From the NCBI GenBank assembly GCA_016200135.1, contig JACQFI010000033.1, positions 62,001 through 126,000 of the forward strand: a stretch of DNA of 64,000 bases, given 5' to 3'. Position 1 is the first letter of the stretch, and the number at the start of each line of letters is the position of its first letter. Shown here one piece after another: positions 43,562-54,100 of this stretch. Under the pieces are notes generated by a model that had not been told where the DNA came from, ran no database searches, and saw nothing but the letters and a program-made list of their open reading frames with translations. A program made the translations under genes and the position numbers. This stretch comes from Planctomycetota bacterium (GTDB taxonomy: Bacteria > Planctomycetota > SZUA-567 > H5-PLA8).

Positions 43562-43783
43562 CCACGTACCTCAAGAGGTTTGATGCGTATTCGCTTAGCG
43601 GCGAAGCAGCGAGGGTTCGGTTCGGAAGCAACCCTATAGGAACCGAATGCCATACGGAGGGGTGCAAGAATATCGCAACTTGCCGGCATGTTAAGCCTAG
43701 ATTCGAATTCCAACCGTTTTACTGCACATGTGAGCAGAAGTTTTGCAAAGAGGCTGAAAACTTAGCTCTTGGCGGAATCAAAA

Positions 43784-43789
43784 TATAGT
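43784..43789 (+). promoter_or_regulatory. Candidate -10 box upstream of the DUF1080 gene
   Basis: TATAGT matches 5 of 6 consensus bases; CTTAGC at 43761-43766 is a weak -35 at 17-base spacing. The 254-base gap 43562-43815 is otherwise empty of genes or known RNAs. Confidence 0.3.
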
Positions 43790-43815
43790 CATACTCGTCG
43801 TAGTAAGGGTACCGA

Positions 43816-45228
43816 ATGCATATCTTTAGGGCGGGCCGGATGAAAATCGTATTCTGCGGCAAATGCGGCGTTCGATTATCCGATCAGGATTATCCCGGAG
43901 GCCTTGACGCCGCCCCCGCGGATGCCGATTTGCTATGCCGCGAATGCAGCACGCCAACGACGGTACAGGTTCCAGTTGCCGGCCGAGACCGCTCCAGCGA
44001 GTCGCGGCTCAAGCCTGTGCGCAAGGCCTCGGCCTCGTCGACGCATCCGGGCATCGCCAGGAAGTCGGGTATTCAAACGGCCCCTCCTGAAGAGGCCTTT
44101 GCATCCGTTTCCGATAGAGAGCGCAAGAAGACAGAGGCGCCACCGGCCCCAAGTTCATCCCTCACGCTACCGATTATGGGATCGATCATGGCGGTCCTGG
44201 CGGTTCTAGGCTTGTTCCTGATTAACCGCGGAGGGCCGGAGACTCCGAAGGAAACTGCGCAAGCGGCAGCCGCGCCCTTGCCGCGGCAGAACGCGCCCGC
44301 GCTTCCGCCGCCCTCGGCCGCACCCGCCCCTTCGCCCGCAGCAACAGCTTCGAAGACCCAGGCGCCGCAAAAGCCGGATTGGGTTCAACCCCAGGCCGCC
44401 CAGAAAGGCGAAAAGTCACCCGCGCACGCGAATCCACCCGTCGCTCCGGCTCCCGCGAACCTTGAACCGCAGAAGACCACTGGGCAGGCGCAGACCCTCA
44501 ATACCAAGAAAGGCCTCGAGACGGCCAAAGTAAGCAGCCAGCCAGACGCGGATGAGGAAGAGGCGCTCGTGCCCGAGAAGAAGCCGGCCAATCCCTCCGC
44601 TACCAAGAGCGTCGATAAAGAGACCGCCGACATCGGCTTGTTCAAGCCGCAGGCCGGCGAATCCCCACTCCCCGGCCCGGCGCCGAAAGTTGCGGAACCG
44701 GAAAAGAAGAACACCGACATAGAGCAGCGCCTGAAGCGCGGCGAATGGATTTCCCTCTTCACGAAGGACGACCACGCGAACTGGAAGCTGGAGAAGCCCG
44801 ACTGCTGGAAGCTGCAGGGCGACACGCTGGCCGGTTCCGGCAAGCTGCAATACAATGGCATCAACCTGACCAATTACGAGATGAAGGCGGAGATCAGCCT
44901 TCAAAAAGGGGCCAGTCTTTCGTTCGTCCTGCGTTCCAACGACGAGATCGCGTACCGTGTCCAGGTCGGCGACAAGGCCGTAGCCGGCCAGTTGTGGGAC
45001 TACAAACAGAAGAAGGTGAAAAAGCAGTTCGAACGGGTCGAACTGGACACCAAGGGATACTTGAAGGTGCTCGTGCAATCGAAAGGCCGGTACTTGCGCG
45101 TGGCCCTGAACGACAAGGACGTGCTGCTCGAATACGACGAGGTGCCCCTGGACACCACGGGCTTCTACATCGGTACCTACAAATCCAATGGCGCCGTCAA
45201 GAACGTCTCGATTCGCGCACTTTATTGA
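43816..45228 (+). CDS. Zinc-ribbon, single-span membrane protein with C-terminal DUF1080-like domain
   Basis: 470 residues. An N-terminal zinc ribbon (CGKC and CREC) faces the cytoplasm, one membrane span lies at about 115-135, a long Pro/Ala/Lys linker spans about 140-300, and a C-terminal beta-sandwich (about 305-470) resembles DUF1080/3-keto-disaccharide hydrolase-like laminin-G folds: WISLFTKDDHANWKLEKP, GDTLAGSGKL, GFYIGTYKS. Catalytic residues cannot be assigned. An alternative start at ATG 43840 would still include the ribbon. It may bind sugars outside the membrane. Linked to the next gene only by position. Confidence 0.75.
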   Translation: MHIFRAGRMKIVFCGKCGVRLSDQDYPGGLDAAPADADLLCRECSTPTTVQVPVAGRDRSSESRLKPVRKASASSTHPGIARKSGIQTAPPEEAFASVSDRERKKTEAPPAPSSSLTLPIMGSIMAVLAVLGLFLINRGGPETPKETAQAAAAPLPRQNAPALPPPSAAPAPSPAATASKTQAPQKPDWVQPQAAQKGEKSPAHANPPVAPAPANLEPQKTTGQAQTLNTKKGLETAKVSSQPDADEEEALVPEKKPANPSATKSVDKETADIGLFKPQAGESPLPGPAPKVAEPEKKNTDIEQRLKRGEWISLFTKDDHANWKLEKPDCWKLQGDTLAGSGKLQYNGINLTNYEMKAEISLQKGASLSFVLRSNDEIAYRVQVGDKAVAGQLWDYKQKKVKKQFERVELDTKGYLKVLVQSKGRYLRVALNDKDVLLEYDEVPLDTTGFYIGTYKSNGAVKNVSIRALY

Positions 45229-45257
45229 GCGGGGAACTACGGCCTGCAATGCTACGG

Positions 45258-45284
45258 TTGACTTTCAGCGCATTTCCTTATAAC
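45258..45284 (+). promoter_or_regulatory. Candidate promoter of the DUF4388 giant gene
   Basis: TTGACT (45258-45263) and TATAAC (45279-45284), each 5 of 6 consensus bases, with a short 15-base spacer. The leader would be about 90 bases. Confidence 0.35.
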
Positions 45285-45382
45285 AGCGTACATTAGGTTA
45301 ATTCTTCAGCCCTTAGCCGGCGTGAAAAATCGGAACGGCGGCTGGACCTAGGGCCGGGGCGTAACTGGGGCACCTGACTTCC

Positions 45383-48300
45383 ATGAAGATCCAGGGCGAT
45401 CTCAACCCCAGCAGCCTCTGCGAACTGTTCAAGAACCTCTCCGACCAGCGTGCCACGGGGATTCTCTCCGTGTACTCGCCGATGGGCGAGAAACACATCG
45501 CGCTGTCGCGCGGCGAGATTGCCATCTATTCCGACCGGCTATCCGAACGGACGCGCATCGGCGATCTGCTGGTCGCGCGCGGAAAGCTGACCGAGGAAAA
45601 GCTTGGCGAGGCCTTGCGCCTGCAGCGCAACAGCGAGAAGCGCATCCAGCTCGGCGCGCTGCTGGTCGAGAAGTCCTTTATCACCAAGGACGAGATCAAC
45701 GAAGCCGTCAAATTTCAGCTCGAAGAGGAGATTTGCGATCTCTTCACGTACAAGAACGCATCCTTTGAGTTCGACAGCGCCCGGCGGCCCGAGGAACTGG
45801 AGGGCGAATTCTCCGAGGAAGACGGCGGCCAGGCCTTTGTGCACCGCCTCTCCATCGATCCCCAGGCGCTGATTCTCGAGTCCTCACGGCGCATCGACGA
45901 CTGGAAACTGTTCGAAGAGCGCCTGCCCTCGCCTTACCTATGCTTCCGCGTCAGCGGCAAGGGCGAAGATGCGAAGGCGAAGGCCAGCCCCGTAACGCAG
46001 CGGGTGCTCAAGCTGCTGCGCGAAGGCCGCACCCTTGAAACGGTGGTCAAGCTTTCCTGCTTGGGCCGCTTCAACGCGTACAAAACGATCATCCGCTATC
46101 TCGACGACGGCTGGGTGATCCCCTGTCCGGCCTCGGACCTGCGGTTTCTGGCCAGCGACCATCGCTCGCAAGAACGCTACGCGGACGCGCTGTACATCTA
46201 CCGCCGCCTGCTGGAACTGTCCGAGGATGAGACCGAGCGGAAAGAGATCGAAAGCAACATCGAGGACACGGTCGAGGCCATCCTGCGGGCACAGGCGGCG
46301 GGCCGGCGGCCGGAAGGGATCGAGTTCCTCAGCCACAAGGGCGCCGCGGCGGCGTACAAGCGCCGGCAGCGCATCTTCCGGATTTTTCTCGGCGCGGCGG
46401 CGCTTGTCAGTGTCGTGGCGAGTTTCTGGTTCTGGCTGCGGGCGCAACGCCACGATCCGCCGCCGGAAGCCTACCGCACGGCGATGGAACAGGTGGACGT
46501 GGCGCTGGCCGAAGAACGCTACGAAGACGCGATCATCATCTGGCATCAATTCTATGTCATACATTGCGATCCCGAGTCGGACCTGGGGAAGCTCGTGCAC
46601 GCCCGGCTCGACAGCCTGTACTCGAAATACAACCGCCAGGTCGAGTTCCTGAAGGCGCAGGCGGAGTTCCTCGAAAAGGCGGGCAAGCTGGACGAGGCCG
46701 AGGCCACGTACAGTAAACTCAAGAAGGAATGCCCCGAGAACCGCTACGCCGATGAGATCGAGAAGGCCCTGGACGGGCTCCAAGCCAAGCGCGAAGAGCT
46801 GAGAAAACAGGCGACGCTGGAGACGTGGCGGCAGAAACTCGCCGCGGCGCTCGAACTCGAGAAGCGCAAGGTCTACGACCAGGCGCGCGAAGATCTGCTC
46901 AAGACGTCCGAAGGCGCGGCGGCGGGCAGCGACGTGCGGCGGCAGGCCGAGGAGGCGCTCGCGCGCATCCAAACCGTCTCCGGTCGAATCCGGGACCAGT
47001 ACCAGATCGGGCTCGACCAGCTTCGCGAACGCCAGGCGGACAAGGCGCTCGCCACGTTCGACGCGACGGTGTCCGAGTGGCCCGAGAACGAATGGGCCAT
47101 CAAGGCGCGGCAGCAGGCGGCGACGCTCCGCGAGAAGCAACAGCGGATCCGCGAAGACGTGGCCGCGGCCAAGGCGAGCGAAGGGCGCGGCGAAGCCGCC
47201 GAGGCGCTGCAAATCTACGAGCGCCTGGCGAAGGATTACCCCGATTTTCAGGAGGTACAGGACCTCGCGCCCAAGATGGAGCAGCTCGGCGCGAAACTTC
47301 ACAACGCGGGCGATCTGCTCGCCAAGGCCCAGGCCGCGGAGAAGGCCGGCAATCACGACCAGGCGCGCGACCTGTTCGGCCAGCTTTTGCGCTCGCACCG
47401 CCGCTTTCTGGCAACCCAGAACGCCGCCATCCCCATGGCCTTGAACTCGACGCCCACCGGCGCGTCCGTGAGCCTGGGCGGGAAGTCCGCGGGGAAGACG
47501 CCGTTGCGGCTGGAGGTCCCGGCGGACGAAGAGTTCTCGCTAAAGATCGAACTCCCCGGCTTTGCCACGCTGGTCAAGAAGATCCGCCGCATCGAGCCCG
47601 ACGACCTGGACGCGACGGTCCGGCTGGAACGCGCGGCGGTGAACGTGCTCCCGCTGCCCGATCCCATGGCCGGTCCGCCCAGCCTGATCGAAGGCGTGCT
47701 GTACCTTTCTTCGGGACAGGTCGTTATGGCCACGGACCCGGACGGCGCCAAGACGCGCTGGACCAGCAAGAAGATCGTGGACGAGATCGCGGCCAAAAAC
47801 CTCGAACAGGAACGCCTGCAGATCGGCACCCAGGAGAATTGGTGGCACCTGCAAGCGGCGCCTGAAAACATCGGCGGCGGGAACGTGGCCGTAACGACGC
47901 CGCTGCACGAGGTCGTCGCGCTCGCCGCGGCCAACGGCACCTCGCAACAGCTCATCAAGCTGCCATCCGAGCCCATGGGCGCGCCCGGGCTGGAAGGCAA
48001 CGGCATTGCGGCGGGAAAGAACCTGCTTGCGCTGGTCTTCGCCGACGGCATGGCGCGCGTATACGATTGTTCCGCGCCCAAACAACCCCTGTGGGAACAT
48101 CCCATCGACGACGCCAAAGCGCCCCACAACATTCCCGCGGCGGGTATTCTCCCCGCGGGCGCCGGACAGTTCGGAACCGTCTCGCGCGGGGGCGTGCTCG
48201 CGGTCTGGGAGACCTCGCAAGGCAAGAAGCGCTGGAGCCTCGCGCTCGAGACGGAGGTGGTCGCGGCGTTCGGAGCGCCGCCGGAGCTGCGCGAAAGCGG

Positions 48301-48733
48301 GTCCGCGCCTGCCGCGTTGATCACGGGCAAGGGGACCGTGGTCGCCGTGGACCTGGCGCGCGGACAGAAACTGTGGGAGATGCCCGCGGTTCAGCCGCAG
48401 GAACGCGCGGTGGCGGCCAGCGTGGGCTCGAAAGGCATCTACGTGCTTACGCGCGACGGCATGTTGCGGCGCTTTTCCCGCGGCCCGGCCGTGGGCAACC
48501 CCAAGGCGGATTGGGAGAAGCCCCTGGACGACATGGGCCCCGCGCTCGATGAGAACGGCCGGACGGTGTTCGTGGGCACGAACTCGCAGCAGGTCTACGC
48601 GCTTTCGGCGGACACGGGCAAGGAACTCTGGCGCTACAAGTGCAGCGGCCGGCCCTTAAGCGTCTGCGTGCTTGGTAAGTACGTCTACGTGGCCACCTCC
48701 GACGCCAAACTGGTCATCCTCGGCGCAGAATAG
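45383..48733 (+). CDS. Multidomain membrane protein: DUF4388 / MshEN-like / TPR / PEGA / PQQ beta-propeller
   Basis: 1116 residues. A DUF4388 domain at 1-55 (MKIQGDLNPSSLCELFKNL, ATGILSVYS) is followed by a GspE/MshE N-terminal-like pair (about 57-120: RIGDLLVARGKLTEEKL, LGALLVEKSFITKDEI). One membrane span lies at about 333-352. Outside it are long TPR/coiled-coil helices (about 365-680), a PEGA domain (about 686-755: NSTPTGASVSLGG) and PQQ-like blades to the end (SADTGKELWRYKCSGRP). DUF4388 and MshEN domains occur in gliding, pilus and second-messenger signalling, and MshEN can bind cyclic di-GMP. It may couple an internal signal to an envelope scaffold (inference). Confidence 0.82.
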   Translation: MKIQGDLNPSSLCELFKNLSDQRATGILSVYSPMGEKHIALSRGEIAIYSDRLSERTRIGDLLVARGKLTEEKLGEALRLQRNSEKRIQLGALLVEKSFITKDEINEAVKFQLEEEICDLFTYKNASFEFDSARRPEELEGEFSEEDGGQAFVHRLSIDPQALILESSRRIDDWKLFEERLPSPYLCFRVSGKGEDAKAKASPVTQRVLKLLREGRTLETVVKLSCLGRFNAYKTIIRYLDDGWVIPCPASDLRFLASDHRSQERYADALYIYRRLLELSEDETERKEIESNIEDTVEAILRAQAAGRRPEGIEFLSHKGAAAAYKRRQRIFRIFLGAAALVSVVASFWFWLRAQRHDPPPEAYRTAMEQVDVALAEERYEDAIIIWHQFYVIHCDPESDLGKLVHARLDSLYSKYNRQVEFLKAQAEFLEKAGKLDEAEATYSKLKKECPENRYADEIEKALDGLQAKREELRKQATLETWRQKLAAALELEKRKVYDQAREDLLKTSEGAAAGSDVRRQAEEALARIQTVSGRIRDQYQIGLDQLRERQADKALATFDATVSEWPENEWAIKARQQAATLREKQQRIREDVAAAKASEGRGEAAEALQIYERLAKDYPDFQEVQDLAPKMEQLGAKLHNAGDLLAKAQAAEKAGNHDQARDLFGQLLRSHRRFLATQNAAIPMALNSTPTGASVSLGGKSAGKTPLRLEVPADEEFSLKIELPGFATLVKKIRRIEPDDLDATVRLERAAVNVLPLPDPMAGPPSLIEGVLYLSSGQVVMATDPDGAKTRWTSKKIVDEIAAKNLEQERLQIGTQENWWHLQAAPENIGGGNVAVTTPLHEVVALAAANGTSQQLIKLPSEPMGAPGLEGNGIAAGKNLLALVFADGMARVYDCSAPKQPLWEHPIDDAKAPHNIPAAGILPAGAGQFGTVSRGGVLAVWETSQGKKRWSLALETEVVAAFGAPPELRESGSAPAALITGKGTVVAVDLARGQKLWEMPAVQPQERAVAASVGSKGIYVLTRDGMLRRFSRGPAVGNPKADWEKPLDDMGPALDENGRTVFVGTNSQQVYALSADTGKELWRYKCSGRPLSVCVLGKYVYVATSDAKLVILGAE

Positions 48734-48734
48734 C

Positions 48735-51002
48735 CTATTTGTTCTCGTCGGCCAGCTTGCGCAGGACAAAGCTGATCGCTTCCCGGCCGCAGTGCTCGCA
48801 ATACCCGTATTTCTCGCGCATGTTCTTGAGCGTGCGGTCGACCCGCGGCCGGTCGGCCGGCGGTATGAGGGCGTCGTCCTCGCTGCCCGAAGCCAGCACG
48901 TAGCGCGCCAGAGTCTCTAGGCCCTTCTGCTTCTCCTTATAGTAACTTTCGCGCAGCTTGGCGATCAGATCGGGGAAGATCTCACTGTAGACGAGCTTCT
49001 CCTTCAGGTGCTCCAGCGAATAGGCGGCGATCTTGGTGATCAGGTTCCGGCGGAACGCGTCGGGAGATTCCTTGAGGGTGACGAGCTTCTCCAGGCCGCG
49101 CATGGCGTCCTCGCTGGGGTCCTCAAACGCGCCGGTCCGCTCGTTCTGCAGCTTCTCGCTCGCGACGTAGGCCCGCACGTGGCGGAAGTAATCGTCCACC
49201 CGGCGCCCGAATTCGCTGAGCTCCACGAGTTCCATGGAATCGTAGATCTCGACAGAGACCCAGCGGTAGTATTGCTCGCGCGCCAAGTCCAGGAAGTTCT
49301 GCGTGTCGTGATAGCCCTCGTCGGGTTCCAGCCGCAGGAAATCGTAAATCGTGCGGTCCTTGAGCAGTTCCTTGATCGCGGTGAACGCGGCCAGCGGCGA
49401 GAGACAGCGGTGCTCGGGAGAGTTGGCGGCTTCCGCGAGCAGGGCCATCATCTCGCGCGCCGACGCGCCGCGCCGGCCTTCGTAGGCGGCGCAGGTGAAG
49501 TTCTCGAATTCCGCGGTCGCGTCCGCGTGTTCTTCTTTAAGCTGCGGGATCGCGGAGAGCAGCGACCGTTTTTGCTCGGTATTCAGGCTGTCGGAGGTGA
49601 CGCCTTCGCTGTAGAGCCGGGCCTTATCGAGCGGCGAGAGTCCGCGGATGATGCCCGCAAGGTCGCCCTCGTAATGCTCGGGGTCGGGCTTGCGCAGCCG
49701 CGACATCACGGCCCAGATCGCGGCGACATCGAGCGTGTGCGGCGCGACGTGGCGGCCGCCGGCGATTTCATTGAGGTAGTCGCGGTAGACCTCGCGTTCC
49801 TTGCGCCAATCCAACAGGTACCCGAAGCGCACGAGTTCGATGCGGCCCTTAAAACTCGTCCAGTCCGGATTGGCCTTGAACGCGGAGAGGTACTTCTCGT
49901 TGGCGGTGCCGAACATGACGACGTTGAGAAACGCAAGCGTTCCGGGCAGAGAGATGGTCCCGCGCTCGCAGGTGGTCAGCAGATACTTGTTGAGTTCGAG
50001 CGGGCGCTTGAGGATGTCGGAGTATTCCACCATGCCGCCGCAGGCATCGATGAGGTCGCCGGACAGATCCTGAAGTTGCAGGCCGTGCAGCACCGGCGGG
50101 AGAGTGACGCCGCGGTCGAAAGTCATGGGGCGCACGGTGGCATCCACATGCTGCTGCGGTTCGATGACCACCGCGCCCGTGCGGTAGCGCCTCGAGATAA
50201 AATAACGTTCGACCTGCACGTGCCGGAACACCTTGAGCAGGTCGCCCCGATAAGCCGTAAGCAGCGCGTCGAAAATGGCCTTGCTCTTGGTCGAGAGCGC
50301 GCCTTCGCGGAGAAAATCGCCCTTCAGTTGTTCGGCGTGCAGAGTGTTCTTGGGCAGGCCCGCCAGAAGCGTGTCGAGGAGCTTTGCGCGCTCGACTTTG
50401 GGGATCAGAAAGATGGGGTTCTCGCGCAGTTCGCACGGAACTTTGCAGGCGATCAGATTCTCGTCGATGAAGGCGAGCGTATCTTTGGGGATCTCGGACT
50501 TCGTGGCGCCGAACCCGAGCTGGCCCTTCCCTTCCGTGCGCTCGGTAAAGATCCAGTTGAAGCGGAAGAGCGCGCCTTCGTCCGTGTGCGAGTATTGCTC
50601 CATGGCCATCAGCATGAGTTCGATGAAGGTGGATTTACCGGAACCGTTGGGGCCGTGCATCATGATCAGGCGGTCGGCCATGCCCGTGGCGGAGAAGCGC
50701 CGCAGAAGATCGTGGATGGTCCGCTGGACGTCTTCGTGGCCCACCAGTTTGTCGACTTTGTCGAACGGCGCGTCGAAGAGTTTGAAGCGTTTGAGCTTCT
50801 GCGCGCCCGGCTGCGAGATCTCTGCGGTCCCAAACCGCTCGTAGCATTCGAGCATGTACTGCGGCGCGTTCCGCCCAAGCTTTAGCGGGTTCGCGCAAAA
50901 GGCGTCCAGGTACTGCCGGAACGAAAGGATTCGTTTCTCGCCTTCAAAGGCTTTCTGCGAAGCGTCGGTCGAGTTCAGCAAGAAGGATTCAAGATCGAGC
51001 AT
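48735..51002 (-). CDS. prkA: PrkA-family serine protein kinase (AAA-type)
   Basis: 755 residues. Walker A is GPNGSGKST (MMHGPNGSGKSTFIEL), with RIELVRFGYLLDW and the C-terminal PrkA domain ending EKYGYCEHCGREA. PrkA proteins phosphorylate a few targets and some act as ATP-dependent proteases in nutrient stress or sporulation. Usual partners are DUF444 (YeaH) and SpoVR-like genes; neither is nearby. It is about 100 residues longer than the E. coli protein. ATG 51002 has GGGAG six bases upstream; an ORF start at 51032 has none. It converges on the DUF4388 giant with one base between stops. Confidence 0.93.
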   Translation of the reverse strand: MLDLESFLLNSTDASQKAFEGEKRILSFRQYLDAFCANPLKLGRNAPQYMLECYERFGTAEISQPGAQKLKRFKLFDAPFDKVDKLVGHEDVQRTIHDLLRRFSATGMADRLIMMHGPNGSGKSTFIELMLMAMEQYSHTDEGALFRFNWIFTERTEGKGQLGFGATKSEIPKDTLAFIDENLIACKVPCELRENPIFLIPKVERAKLLDTLLAGLPKNTLHAEQLKGDFLREGALSTKSKAIFDALLTAYRGDLLKVFRHVQVERYFISRRYRTGAVVIEPQQHVDATVRPMTFDRGVTLPPVLHGLQLQDLSGDLIDACGGMVEYSDILKRPLELNKYLLTTCERGTISLPGTLAFLNVVMFGTANEKYLSAFKANPDWTSFKGRIELVRFGYLLDWRKEREVYRDYLNEIAGGRHVAPHTLDVAAIWAVMSRLRKPDPEHYEGDLAGIIRGLSPLDKARLYSEGVTSDSLNTEQKRSLLSAIPQLKEEHADATAEFENFTCAAYEGRRGASAREMMALLAEAANSPEHRCLSPLAAFTAIKELLKDRTIYDFLRLEPDEGYHDTQNFLDLAREQYYRWVSVEIYDSMELVELSEFGRRVDDYFRHVRAYVASEKLQNERTGAFEDPSEDAMRGLEKLVTLKESPDAFRRNLITKIAAYSLEHLKEKLVYSEIFPDLIAKLRESYYKEKQKGLETLARYVLASGSEDDALIPPADRPRVDRTLKNMREKYGYCEHCGREAISFVLRKLADENK

Positions 51003-51186
51003 GTGGGGCTCCCAGGCTCTTTGCGCGGCCAACTCTTCCCATGGGTAGGCTTATCCCACGTCCGGCCAAGCGCAAGAAGATCGGACGCGTGCAGCGCAGG
51101 AATCGGGCTTTTGCCGCTCACCATCGGGGTCCATGCGGTATATTTCCATCCGGTCGCGCATCCGCTTGGGCACATCGGAACCTTTC

Positions 51187-54100
51187 ATGGCCTCCACGGC
51201 AGTCTGGCTTCTCTTTTTTCTTTCTGGCGCTTGCGGGCTGATCTACGAGGTCCTCTGGACGAGGCACCTCGGCCTGATCCTCGGCAACACGACCTATAGC
51301 CTCTCGGCGGTGCTGAGCGCGTTCATGGCCGGCCTCGCGCTGGGAAGTTACCTGGCCGGCCGCTGGCTCGAACGGCGGCTGGCGCGCGGGCCGGTCAAAC
51401 TCCTGCGCGTGTACGGCGTGCTGGAGTGCGCCATCGGCCTCTACTGCGCGCTGCTGCCGTGGCTCTTCGATGCCGTCGCCCCGGTTTATGCGGGCATGTA
51501 CGGCGAAGCCGGCAGCGCGGCCCTGGCACCCGCGCGCTTCATGCTCTCTTTTCTACTGCTGCTCGTCCCGACCACCTGCATGGGCGCGACGCTGCCGGTG
51601 CTCTCGCAGTTCATGACGCGCACGCCGCTGGGCCTCTCGCGCGCCGCGGGCACGCTCTATGCCGTGAATACCTTCGGCGCGGTCGCGGGCGCGGCGGGGG
51701 CCGGCTTTATCCTGCTGCCCTGGCTCGGGCGCTCCGAGACCAACGGCGCGGCCGTGGCCGGCAACCTAATACTTGGCCTGCTCGCCTTGCTCGTCTCCCG
51801 CTGGGCGCCCGCAACGGAGGCCGAAGCCGCGCCGGCTGGGAATGCGGCTGCCACCGCGGCCCCGAAGAATGCCGTTGAACTGCAGCCGGAAGCGAACGCG
51901 GGCCGCGTGGCCGCGCTCGCATTCGGCATCACGGGATTCGCCGCGATGTCCACCCAGATCGGCTGGACGCGCGCGCTCTCGCTGTCCATCGGATCGTCCA
52001 CGTATGCCTTCAGCCTCATCGTCGCGGTATTCATCCTGGGACTGGCGCTGGGCGGAACGTGGGGCGCGCGGGTGGCCGCAAAGTTGAAGGATCCCGCAGG
52101 TTCGCTCGCGTTCGTGCTGCTGCTCATCGGACTCTTCTGCATGGCGCTGGTGACGCTGCTGGGCATGGGCCCGGTGCTCTTCTTCTGGCTCATCGCCGTG
52201 GCGAGCCAATGGAGTTTTCCGGTGCTGATGCTGGTCGAGGCCCTCGGGATCGCGCTGCTGTTGCTCGTGCCTACTTTTTTGATGGGCGCGACGATGCCGC
52301 TCACGCTGCAGGCGGTGCAGCCGCGCGCCCAACCGATCGGCGGCGCCGGGCGCATGGTAGGCACCCTGTACGCGATCAACACGGCGGGCTCCATCCTAGG
52401 CAGCCTGGCGGGCGGACTGCTGCTGCTGCCGCTGATCCAGATCCAGAGCACGCTGCAAGTCAGCGCGGCGCTTTACGCGTTGCCGGGCTTGGCCCTCTTC
52501 TTTCATTCGCAGGCCCGGCGCTCGAAGAAGGCGCTGCTCTTGGCGGGCGGCATCGTGGTGGCCACGCTGGTCTTCGCCTGCACGCCGCGTTGGGACCCGC
52601 TGCGCATGAGTTCGGGCGCGTACCTGTTGCGGAGCCCGGACAAGATCGACGCCGCCCGCGCCGGCCGCTTCGGCGATGCGATCCCGTACGTCTTCGGCTC
52701 CGAAGGGCTCTACTATAAGGAGGGCGTCTCCGCGACGGTCGCGGTGATGAAAACGTCCACGGGGATGCTCACGCTGACCGTGGGCGGCAAGCCCGACGCG
52801 ACGAGTGGCCCCGGCAGCGAGGATATGAGCACGCAGGTCGGCCTGACGCTTATCCCCGAACTGCTCCACGCCAACGGCCCCAAGGACGTGCTGGTGATCG
52901 GCATGGGTTCGGGCGTGAGCGCCGGGGCGGCGCTGACTCCGCCGAGCGTCGAGCGCGTGGACGTGGTCGAGATCTCGCCCGAGGTGATGGAGGCGTCGTG
53001 GTACTTCCGCGAATGGAATGGCCTGAAGTACGCGAGCGATGAACACGCTGCGCCACTGGCCGAACCGAAGATTCAGGTGCTGATCAACGACGGGCGCAAC
53101 CACCTGCGCCTCACCAGCCGCAGCTACGACGTGATCGCGAGCGAACCGTCGAACCCCTGGATCGCGGGCATCGGCAACCTGTTCACGCGCGAGGCGTTCG
53201 AGCTCTGCCGCAAGCGCCTGAAGCCCGGCGGGATCTTCAGCCAGTGGCTGCACCGCTACCAGATGAGCGAGCGCGAGTTCAAGAGCGTGATGGCGACCTT
53301 CGCGGACGTCTTTCCGCACATGCAGATCTGGTGCGTGCTGCCGGGCTCCGACTACCTGCTCGTGGGCTCAGAGCAGCCGCTGGAGCAGAAGCCCGCCGCG
53401 CTGCTGGAACGCATGCGCCCGCCCGCGGTGAACGCGTATCTCAAGCGCGTGAACTTCCACGTGCTCGAGGAACTGCTGGCGTGCTTCATGGCCGACCGCG
53501 CGCGCGTGAAAGAACTGTGCGAGAGCGCGGAGATCCACACCGACGACAACATGCTGCTCGAATTCGCCGCGCCGCGCACGCTCTATTTCCGCGGCCCGCC
53601 CTACCCGCTCATGCCCTGGCGCGTCTCGCCGGAACGCATGGCCGGCCTCGCGGAGTTCGCGCCCGCCGAGCGCCGGGCCTTCCAGCGGCGGCTCGACCTG
53701 TGCGTCGCCGGGCGCGCCTGTCTCGACCGCGCCACTGATCACACGGGCTCGTACAAGGACCTCTACGACGTCTCGTTGAGCCTCTCGCCGGGGCTCTTCT
53801 GGGCCGTGCATGAAGAACGACGCATCAAGGCGGAGCAACTGAAGGCCGGCGAGAAAGAGTCCGAGATCGAACCTATCTGGACGCCGGGCTTGTACGACTC
53901 CGACCTGCGCGCTGCGGAGGCGGTTCCACCAAGCGTGGAAGAGCGCCAGGGCCGGCTCGCCAGCGCCCTCGAGAATCTGGGCGCATGGAAATACAAACAG
54001 GGCTTTTACGACGACGCGTTGAAAATCGCGGCCGCGGCGGAGCAGGCGATGGCGAAACGTCCGCAGACGGCCTTGTTAAAAGCACGCATCTACGCGGCGA

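Noticed and set aside
43562..43815. Possible tRNA suggested by a TTCGAATTCC stretch near 43700
   Set aside because: No acceptor stem, D-arm or anticodon arm could be folded around it.
49008..50885. 625-residue plus-strand open frame
   Set aside because: It is antisense to prkA and lacks any motif.
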